Shown one piece after another: positions 56,622 through 64,000 of a stretch of 64,000 nt of DNA. The position numbers and the translations under genes are program-made. This DNA comes from Hemerocallis citrina (Eukaryota; Streptophyta; Magnoliopsida; Asparagales; Asphodelaceae), in assembly GCA_017893485.1 (NCBI GenBank), contig CM030360.1, positions 150,728,647 through 150,792,646 of the forward strand, read 5' to 3'. The notes below the pieces were generated by a model. That model saw only the letters and a program-made list of their open reading frames with translations. It did no database searches and was not told where the DNA came from. Numbering within the stretch: the first letter of the stretch is position 1; each line of letters begins with the position of its first letter.

Positions 56622-59442
56622 TGTAAAACCCCGTATTTTTAAAATATTATTTTTAAAGGTTTATAAATGACTAAAATGATTTTTGGAGAATTTATGAATA
56701 TTTTCAGAAAAATTTATCTTTTTACACGTGCAAAACACGTACAAATACTTTCTTGAGAAGTTTGAAAGTCAAGTTTTCTTCATGAAAAATCATTATTTAA
56801 TATTTGGGATTTATTTAGTATTTTTTCATATTTTTCTGAAATTAATGGAAACTATTTGCAAATTTTAAGAAAAGAATGACCTTTTTGCAAATTTGTCATT
56901 TTTAGGAGTTAAAATACAAAATGTATTTTCTGGACGTTTTGAATAGTACCGGTTGAGATTTAGGATTATATTTTACTGTTAAATCCTAATTTAAATGAAT
57001 TTTATTGAATTTCCAAGAATAGGGCTATATATAAAAAGTTGTAGTTTGAAGGGATTATTTTGCAAAAGTGGGTAAAACCCTAAACTCTTATCCCGGATAT
57101 TTAAAAGGAATTTGCAGCCGTCATTTGCTGCACAGTATAGAATTTTGTGATATTCTTGGAGGATCAAGAGAAATTTGGATCTCGCAAAAAGGAGAAACTT
57201 TATTGTTGGATCTCGTCGTTTCCAAGGTGAGTGATGTAAAATTGTTTGTTGTTTGCTTTATGTGAATGATGTGATTTCGGATTGTTGTTGATTTATGTGA
57301 ATGATTGTTTAGTTGTTTGTTTTGACATGTGTGTTGAGCAATGAAATGATTTTTTTCGTATTATGTATGTGATATAGATGAATGTTTAGTAAATCTTGGT
57401 TTATGAATTTGTATTGCTAGAAAGCACGTTTAAGATATGAGTATGGTTATGATGATAAGGGATTGGATGGATGAGCATCTGGATCTCGTGGATACAAATC
57501 AGATTTTGGTTTTGAGTTGTGAAAGAAATTCAGTATTGAGAAACCCTAATGGAAAAAAATTAGGAACTTAGAACATGAGAACTTGAGATTTGAGACATGG
57601 ATTGATTTGAGTAATGTCTCCAACCTGAGGATACTTTGACATTTGTCATTTTTTACCTGAATACGAATTATGTTCACAAACGGTGGATCTTTAGAAAGAC
57701 TCAAATTTTGATTATTGTATACAGACCTAAACTATGCAAACAGTAGGACGACAGTCGACTAGTACGACCCAGCTGTTGTGTCCTTAGCATTTTGAAAATC
57801 CGTTCTGGACAGTCGACTTAGACCCTTGTTCAGTCGACTGGTGTACTTAGAACTATTTTGTAAAGTAATCGCAGTTTCTTTTCTGGACAGTCGACCTATG
57901 ACCCCTTAAATCGACTTATAATACTTAGAATATTTTTGAAGTTACTGGAATTTACCTCGGGTAAGTCGACTGATGGCTTTTTAAGTGGACTTATGTTACT
58001 TAACTTATTTTCTTAAAATTATGGATATTTTTCCATTGGACAGTCGACTTACTACAGTAATAAGTCGACTGGTACTGATGAGTTTTCATAAACTTGAATG
58101 TTTTTCAAATGATTGGTCTTCAGATATTTTAGCCTATACTTTGTCTTCTGTTAAGCATATGATTTTAAGATATTCAGTTGAGCTATTTATGGTGGGAAGT
58201 TGGTTTAGACATTTGAGTTTGAGTCTCTAGAGGATGTGTGTGACCCTAGTATACCGGCGTTGAGTTATTTTGTTGAGGCCTGTTGAGGCATTTCAGTTAT
58301 TCAGTTTTGAGTTAAGTCCGGTAGGGTACACCAACTCTAGGAGATTCGTTGAGCAATTAAGTTACCCAAAAATAATAAGGACAGGCACTAGTGGTGATAT
58401 GATGAACGAGAACATGAGTTATGTACCTCAGTATGGCTTTCGGTGTGGGATTTAATCTCTGGAATTATCACGGTAGATTACTTGTGGTGTGGGATATATC
58501 TCCAGAATTATCACTGTAGATTACTTATGGTGTGGGATTTATCTCCGGAATTATCACGGTAATTACTTGTGGTGTGGGATTGATCTCCGGAATTATCGGA
58601 GTCCAGGCGACGCACATGTGGTATTCGTGTGATGAGGCCATTACTTTCGGTGTGGGATGATCTCCGGAATTATCACGGTAAAATACCTGTGGTGTGGGAT
58701 CTATCTCCAGAATTATCGGGGCATGGGCTAATACTCACAGTTTATCTTTATCTCGTAGTAGTCATCGTGTTAGGATTAGTTGCATAGCGGGGATTGAACC
58801 CTATAATGTGGAGACGTTAAGGGCTTGCACCGAACCTATGTAGAGTGGGATGCATAGACTTCGACAAGTACGCATTAGAGAGTCCGCATATAGAAATTGT
58901 GTATCTTGACTCGGTTTTATGCATGTGGTTTTCCTATTTTCTACACTTGACACTTAGTTTAGTATCACTTGTTGTTTACATTTCTTGCTACTTCATATTT
59001 TATGTATTTTGGTTTATTACATGTTGTTTAAGAATCTTTGCTTAATGTTTATTTATGTTGTTTGTTTGCTTTTATGTCACTCACACCATTTATGGCTGAC
59101 CCTTTTAGTTTTGGGGGTTAGGGATCATCTCTAGCCTCATGTGTTTCAGGTTGTTGCTTAGAGTTTGGATGTTGGATGCTTGAGATAGTTTTGAGATAAA
59201 TTAATTTAATGGAGTTTGTGTAAATTTGTAAGAACAGTGTTGTAACAAGACTGTGTTGTAAATAAAAGAAAGAGTTTGTAAATTGAGATGTTTTTAAATT
59301 CTGCTGTGCTATGTAAGAGATTGTGGTAATAAAAGTTGAAAATTTTAGTGGAGTTGGTTGTGTTTAATGTTACATTGAAGTTGATGCTGGGATTGTGCCA
59401 CGTATTTTCTAAGATATCATATTAGAAATTCGGGGCGCTACA
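56622..59442 (+). repeat. 3' LTR of the Tekay-type element
   Basis: It starts TGTAAAACCCCGTA and ends TTCGGGGCGCTACA. It is collinear with the 5' LTR, including the GTCGAC cluster (57754-58068) and the 42-43-bp repeats. It is followed by TTTAG. Confidence 0.9.
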
Positions 59443-59640
59443 TTTAGAGAGAGATATTTAGTACCGATAATCCTACTTTATCAAATTCATATTTCAAAAT
59501 AATTTGCATTATTCATCATAATTAGCATAAAAAAAACGTTTGCGCTATATGCGTATAAAATAAAATAATAAATAAAATAAATAAAAAACATTATAAATTA
59601 TAACATTATAAAAATTAAAAAATTACTCTGCTCCTATCCC
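59443..59640. other. AT-rich spacer
   Basis: ATAAAATAAA-type sequence between the retrotransposon and the CACTA-like repeats; no other feature. Confidence 0.5.
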
Positions 59641-59937
59641 GGTGGTTATGAGTCAAACCGTTATGAGTCGAACCGCCGGGATAGACATCTCTATTAATTG
59701 CCAAAATATGCGGAGACTCTATGCCGGCGTTGAAACTACAAACACCGTTGTATATTATCCATATAACGGCGCTTCTCGTGAAAATGCCGTGATATATTAT
59801 ACATATACCGGCGTTGTATGCAAACGCCGGCATAGGTATACAAAATTTAAAAAAAATAATAAGACCGCTAACTGTCCTAGCATTCTTATGCGAATGCCGG
59901 GATAGATACGCCGTTATAGACAATGCTGTTTGTAGTT
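59640..59937. mobile_element. CACTA-like subterminal repeats with a possible right terminus
   Basis: Alternating words GCCGGCGTT, AACGCCGGC, GCCGGGATAGA, ATAACGGCGC and CGCCGTTATAG resemble the subterminal repeats of the nested CACTA at 36838-44055. The stretch ends GCTGTTTGTAGTTG (59925-59938), one base from a GTTTGTAGTG-type CACTA end. The left end and target duplication are not found. It could also be a small MITE of that family. Confidence 0.45.
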
Positions 59938-59944
59938 GTTGTTC

Positions 59945-60288
59945 TTATGGAAAGTTCTAGATGCAGTAGAGTGAATGGAAGGGGATGGAGGTGCTGCCAA
60001 CAATCACTCATTGGTAACTCACTTTGTGAGCACCATTTGGGAAAAGGAAGACTGAACAGTATTAATAATAGCAAGATTATTAGCACTAGTGATCCCAAGG
60101 TTAAAAAAAAAAAAAGAAGAAAGAGCTCGAGGTTAATGAGAATACTGGGATGGCGAAACCTCGATCGATTAGTAGTTTGTTTGATGAGAAGCCAGTTGAT
60201 GATGATGTGCATTGATCCTACGAAAACAACAGAGAATAGCAGCATGGGCGCGCGGTTTGAAGTTGGAAGTCCTTTTAATTTAGATTGA
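59945..60288 (+). pseudogene. WRC-domain exon of a plant nuclear gene (partial)
   Basis: The frame opens at an ATG at 59923, inside the CACTA-like end, and runs to TGA at 60286-60288. The residues from ESSRCSRVNGRGWRCCQQ (about 59950-60003) through LCEHHLGKGRL (60022-60054) match the plant-specific WRC motif (three Cys and a His, with the Trp-Arg-Cys core), a DNA-binding/nuclear-targeting motif known from growth-regulating factors and related proteins. Downstream, past a 13-A run (60103-60115), the conserved-looking continuation MAKPRSISSL lies in another register (about 60150-60180), so the exon is frame-shifted or the A-run length is misread. Upstream exons are absent. It is the only host-type gene piece here with its own conserved domain. 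Confidence 0.65.
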
Positions 60289-61053
60289 GTGTATTTTGTT
60301 CATCTATGCATAGTGTGTAAATGTTGTAGGCTTAAAGGGAAAATGCTTGCAATTATATATACAAATGCAATTTCGTTGCACTCTTTAAATTCCTTTTTGG
60401 TTGCACAACATTGCCTTTATCTAGTGCAAAGTGCATGGATTATAATAGTTATTGTATCTTTTTTTGCCATGATGCTAATTATCTTGTTTATGTGAAATGA
60501 AACTATATATATATGACTAGATAAGACTTTCGGCTACATTATAATTAAGCGTTTGAGCTGCACCTATTTATTGCATATTTGCATGTGGCTCTAGCTACCT
60601 ATTGTTTTGTTGAAATAAATGTTAATCATTAGAACAATGCTAGTTAATTATACTATTTTAAGTATTAATACAGGAAACAAATATATGGAGCTCATGAAGG
60701 ACTAATGAGCGTACGGTCTACATATCTTCCTAATTCGATCCAGAAGGCAGCATGTACTTATCTTCCTAATTTGATATTGAAGGCAGCTTGCTAGCATCGC
60801 GCTGAACATAAACTCGTAGATTTATACTCTGCTTATATAATTTTCAATTATTAGCGTTTAGAAAGACACTCCATACATAAATGCATGAATGTTCATTGCT
60901 CGCAATTTTGGTCTAACGACAATCTCATTTATAACATACGATACCACACCTACTCATCATGTTTAATTCCCACCTGGTTCATATTTGAAGCAAACAACAA
61001 AAGCGATCGATTAAAAAAACAACTGTTACTTTTAGAAGGAAAAGGGTGCATTA
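60289..61053. other. Downstream flank of the WRC exon
   Basis: AT-rich sequence without ORFs of note. It may contain the 3' UTR of the WRC gene (for example the T/G-rich stretch 60290-60500). No transposon ends recognised. Confidence 0.4.
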
Positions 61054-61583
61054 GAGCATCCACCAGTTGCAGTCGTTATAGCGATAATAGATTGCTATAA
61101 ATGAGAGTAGATATGAGAAAAATACATATTATATAGTACGCAACTTCACTTTCTGTCTCACGAAAAAAATTATTTTTTATTTTTCCGACGCAACTTCACT
61201 TTCCCTCACAAAAAAATTAATAAACCGTGATAAAAAACCCAAAATAAAAAGTTAATAAAGCAAAAAAACAAAAGGGCGTCGGACGGAACTTCACTTTCTG
61301 TCCGAGGCCCCCTCAGCCCCGGACGACAAGTGAAGTGCCATCTGACCATTTTTATATATTTTTTTTTCTTTTTTCCTTCCGACGCAAAGTGAAGTTCCGT
61401 CTACAAATTAAATAATAATTAATTTCCTCCGATGCAACTTCAAACTCCGTCTGATAGAGATTTTTTATTATTTTAAATTAAATTGCTATAAAATATTATT
61501 CGACGACTGTAGCACAAACAGACAAAATACTGTATGTAAATATGTATTTATCTATCTTCTAACCATCACGACCGTGGATGCTC
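61054..61583. mobile_element. Tourist/Harbinger-like MITE with internal hairpins (copy B)
   Basis: It is flanked by TTA on both sides (61051-61053, 61584-61586). Ends are GAGCATCCACCAG and CGTGGATGCTC, a perfect 10-bp inverted repeat GAGCATCCAC/GTGGATGCTC. The interior (61135-61460) holds hairpin-forming words of another core: CGCAACTTCACTTTCYGTC, CGGACGACAAGTGAAGTGCC, CGACGCAAAGTGAAGTTCCGTC. 530 bp; no ORF. Confidence 0.75.
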
Positions 61584-61586
61584 TTA

Positions 61587-61932
61587 GTGTTCAATCCCAT
61601 ATTGCAGTCACTATTATTAAGAGAGACTCAAGTACGTACTAATTATAGCAGATAATGATATTTGTAGACTGGTATATATGATTGCAGTCACCATTAGTAG
61701 CAAATAATAATTATTGGCTAATGACAGCATAGGCTTACAAGGAAGCAGAGAATCTTTGTTGGCTTTCAGTTTGGTTTGGTCCAAATTTTTGTATTTTCAT
61801 ATTGAAATCATTTTCTTCCTTATATGTTAAATGCATAAAAAATGAAACAGAAATTTTGTTTTTATCTGATGCGGAAGTTGTTTGGTATTCTTATTAATAT
61901 CATATTCATGTACATATGACAACAAATTTACA
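61587..61932. other. Short intergenic spacer
   Basis: A small repeat of ATTGCAGTCAC...TATTA (61603 and 61681) is the only pattern seen. Confidence 0.4.
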
Positions 61933-62114
61933 TCTCTAATATTATAATGGAGAAAGCCTTAGTGTTATTTGTCAATTTGTCATTCTACCAACATATGCAA
62001 CGCACGTACATAACTAATATAAATAAAGTTTCCGGTTCAAATCCTCCCTAAATCAAAGTTTTTATTTTATTTTTTGAAATTATTAAAATGTGCATCGCAC
62101 GTGTAAATTACTAG
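61933..62114 (+). mobile_element. Mini-Helitron (non-autonomous, 182 bp)
   Basis: It starts TCTCTAATATTATAATGG after an A, and ends with the hairpin GTGCATCGCAC (62090-62100), a 10-nt spacer, and CTAG (62111-62114) before a T. A 5' TC, a 3' hairpin followed by CTAG, and insertion between A and T are the structural hallmarks of plant Helitrons. No coding content and no target duplication, as expected. Confidence 0.6.
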
Positions 62115-62335
62115 TATATATGAAGTCATTGTGGAGTGATCCCATGTATATGTCAATTTGAACAAATTATACATAAGGGTCGGTGTTGGTGTTAGAGCAT
62201 CCCCTATCGTCTGCTAAAAACCCCAAAAATGAAAATTTTGAGGAAAAATCCGCCACTATCGTTGCCAAAAACCTATTTTATAGCCGAATCGTGAACATTA
62301 GACTGCCATATATAGCAGAGTAAAATAGCAAATGC

Positions 62336-62760
62336 AAAATATAGAAGACGAAAGATGATCTTCCGTCCATTAAAAATTTGGAATTGTTTCGAATATAAAA
62401 TTCAGATAGAAGAAAGAAGATCTTCCGTCTGAAGTGTTGGACGGTCAAAATTAAAGAGACAGAAGAAGATCTTCCATCTCTCAAAAAGAATTTATTTTTA
62501 AAAAAAAAAATTTAATAGACGGATTATGTTCCTCCGTCTGTCGCATTTATTTTTTTAAAAAAATAAAATAAAATGAAAGAGACGGAAAATGTCAAAATTA
62601 AAGAGACAGAAGAAGATCTTCCGTCTCTCAAAATGACTTTATTTTTTAAAAAAAATTTAATAGACGGAATATGTTCCTCCGTCTGTCTCAATTATTTTTT
62701 TTTTAAAATAAAATAAAATGAAAGAGACGGAAGAACATCTTCCGTCCCTTTCTTTTAAAG
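62336..62760. repeat. Hairpin (palindrome) array in copy C
   Basis: Successive inverted words: GAAGACGAAAGATGATCTTCCGTC region (62344), AGATAGAAGAAAGAAGATCT (62403), GAGACAGAAGAAGATCTTCC (62457), TAGACGGATTATGTTCCTCC (62515), GAGACAGAAGAAGATCTTCC (62603), TAGACGGAATATGTTCCTCC (62661) and GAGACGGAAGAACATCTTCC (62724). Two sub-types alternate: GAAGATCTTCC cores and ATGTTCCTCCGTC cores. Confidence 0.75.
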
Positions 62761-62897
62761 TTTTTTTTTGTTTAAAGGGAAAAAGGGATTTCCTAAAATA
62801 CCCCACTACACTATTTTGATAATATTATATAGTTTTTTTCAACAGCCACCAACAACGGTTTGATTTTTAAAATTTTCTACTCAGTGCCTACACCCTA

Positions 62898-62915
62898 CAT
62901 ATTTATATAAATACT
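62898..62915 (+). promoter_or_regulatory. TATA box of the NAM-associated gene
   Basis: ACATATTTATATAAATAC, followed by a C/T-rich leader (CTCAACTCCTCTGTCTCC) and the ATG at 63022. Confidence 0.5.
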
Positions 62916-63021
62916 CCACTCCATACTCAATCGAGCACTCAACTCCTCTGTCTCCTTTGTATGTTAATTTTTTTAGCACTTCATCTTCTATCTTGTTGTT
63001 CTGTTCTTTCATTCTATTACG

Positions 63022-63880
63022 ATGGCCGGTAGTAGTATTAGAGGGCTTGGTACTAGAGGGAGGGCATATCTGATGAAGATATTATTATTTCTCAAAGCTG
63101 GGTTAATATTACTCAAGATTCGCGAGTTGGAAACGATCAATCTGGAACACAGTTTTGGGATCGAGCACTTACCACATTTAAATCTCTACTAGGCACTCTG
63201 ACCGACCGAACGGCTGGCTCTCTAGCAAGTCGTTTTTCTGCAATTTCAAAATTTGTTGCATTGTTTATTGTGAAGTTGGGTAGTGTTATAAATAGAGCTG
63301 CAAGTGGAACAACTGAGGCGGATAAGGTATTTATAATTTAGGTTATTAATTTGTAATTTATTATTGAAAATAATTTGTAACTTGTGAACCTGGTAATTTA
63401 ATTTGTAGTTACGCAAAGCTAGATTGGAGTACATGCAATCTTCCGGGAAAGCATTCAAATTTGATGAATGTTATGAGTTGCTCAAAGATCAGCCAAAATT
63501 TTCACTGCGTACAACTCATATGTTCGACTCAGTCCGAAGCTCTCAATCGGGGAAAGCCGGTAGCACAATACGTTCCCCAAGTATGCAAGACTGGACTACT
63601 GATATCCCGACTGACGTGGAATCGCCTACCCCACTCTCCCGACCACCCCGTCGAAAAGCGGAGAAGAAAAAGGGAAAAAAGTTGGTTGAATCCTCAGAAT
63701 ATGCTGAAATGGTTGAATCAAACAAATATTTCAATTCTTTCAATAAGGATGCTCTGGATCGGAGGAACATAACAACGGAAAAGAAGATTGCGATTAAAGA
63801 AAAAGATCACGAATTGAAAAAAACAAACTGAGGATGATCGCATCATGAGTATGGACCTCAGCTTCTTATCCGAAACATAG
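63022..63880 (+). pseudogene. NAM-associated / Myb-SANT-like protein gene, probable Harbinger ORF1
   Basis: Exon 1 runs from the ATG at 63022 (MAGSSIRGLG) to 63326. The conserved register (SDEDIIISQSWVN, then GNDQSGTQFWDRA) is offset from that ATG and begins near 63069, implying a frame shift around 63060-63070. The intron is 63327-63408 (GTATTT...TTTGTAG). Exon 2 keeps phase 0 and reads FKFDECYELLKDQPKF, a Ser/Pro-rich linker, a Lys-rich stretch (RRKAEKKKGKK) and a C-terminal helix; this frame stops at 63829, but a typical end (RIMSMDLSFL) continues in another register to 63880, after an A-run. The family is plant NAM-associated C-terminal-domain proteins with an N-terminal trihelix/SANT-like DNA-binding part, several linked to PIF/Harbinger transposons. 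Nuclear DNA binding is inferred. Confidence 0.55.
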
Positions 63881-64000
63881 CATATTTAATTCATGTCTAT
63901 ACAGAATAATATCATGCGTAGTCGAGGTTTCATCTAGTATTGAATGTTGTTTTGATATGTATTTGCTAATTCTGTATTCAATTTATGTCTAGGAATGTTG

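Larger units (their letters stand above)
48884..59442 (+). mobile_element. Full-length Tekay/Del-type Ty3/gypsy chromovirus
   Basis: The 5' LTR (48884-51699) and 3' LTR (56622-59442) are 2816 and 2821 bp. The primer site TGGTATCAGAGC (51706-51717) matches initiator tRNA-Met, and a purine tract AAGGAGGGATTGA (56609-56621) precedes the 3' LTR. Gag with zinc knuckles, protease, reverse transcriptase, RNase H, integrase and a chromodomain-like tail follow in that order, as in chromoviruses. Flanking pentamers are ATTAG and TTTAG (one mismatch). A by-eye count over the first 600 bp of the LTRs gave about 20 differences (roughly 3%), so the insertion is not very recent. Confidence 0.9.
62195..64000 (+). 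mobile_element. Left part of a larger Harbinger-like element (copy C) carrying a gene
   Basis: TTA (62192-62194) then GAGCATCCCCTATCGTCTGC matches the termini of copies A and B. A hairpin array (62336-62760) follows, then a promoter and a spliced gene with a NAM-associated domain (63022-63880). No right terminus is found before the window ends, so the element, if complete, continues to the right. A two-gene layout with a Myb/trihelix-like first ORF and a DDE transposase second is typical of PIF/Harbinger elements; the second gene would be outside. Confidence 0.5.

Noticed and set aside
59922..59950. ATG at 59923 as the true start of the WRC protein
   Set aside because: The first codons derive from the CACTA-like end (LFVVVVL); WRC proteins normally have further N-terminal sequence, so this is more likely an accidental start upstream of an internal exon.

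Overview
The window looks like repeat-dense, AT-rich nuclear DNA of a flowering plant, probably a eudicot. Spliced genes with GT-AG introns, Ty3/gypsy chromoviruses primed by initiator tRNA-Met, CACTA, hAT and Harbinger-type DNA transposons, and a plant-specific WRC-domain exon all support this. No bacterial, organellar or CRISPR features were seen. Almost everything can be assigned to transposable elements nested in or abutting one another. The only host-type coding sequence I can support is one WRC exon near 60 kb and a captured scrap of elongation factor 1-beta near 39.8 kb.

Layout, left to right. 1-3168: the end of a long chromovirus-type LTR, which lies inside the antisense ORF of an older Tat-lineage Ty3/gypsy element. 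3169-7106: the 3' part of that Tat element (antisense ORF, 333-bp tandem array, polypurine tract, 3' LTR). 7107-8712: AT-rich low-complexity DNA and microsatellites. 8713-10314: a foldback element with about 170-bp terminal inverted repeats and a minisatellite core. 11334-15222: a dead hAT element with a perfect 8-bp target duplication. 15231-18076: LTR-like sequence with a 47-bp tandem repeat. 18077-27671: a non-coding large-LTR element in the tandem form LTR-internal-LTR-internal-LTR (last copy cut). 27672-46176: a 5'-truncated CACTA transposon (TNP2, then a Transposase_24-type gene), itself carrying a second, complete-ended CACTA element at 36838-44055. 46177-47100: a minus-strand LTR-like promoter region. 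47159-47678: a solo LTR with perfect TSD. 48055-48764: a Tourist/Harbinger-like MITE. 48884-59442: a full-length Tekay/Del-type chromovirus with two 2.8-kb LTRs, an open gag and a broken pol. 59640-59937: CACTA-like terminal repeats directly abutting a WRC-domain exon (59945-60288). 61054-61583: a second MITE. 61933-62114: a mini-Helitron. 62195 to the window end: the left part of a larger Harbinger-like element carrying a NAM-associated/Myb-like gene.

The most unusual signal is a family of TTA-flanked elements with GAGCATCC termini (48.05, 61.05 and 62.19 kb, plus fragments at 31.86 and 39.95 kb). Their interiors are arrays of short perfect or near-perfect hairpins (core GGAAGAAGATCTTCC in some copies, a different core in another). 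The third copy seems to continue into a protein-coding gene and could be the coding relative of the short ones. Other points of note are a 27-nt match to the 5' end of initiator tRNA-Met inside both internal segments of the large-LTR element, a paralogous empty site that proves the inner CACTA insertion, and a bona fide gene fragment inside that CACTA.

All family names were assigned by reading motifs by eye; no database search was possible.
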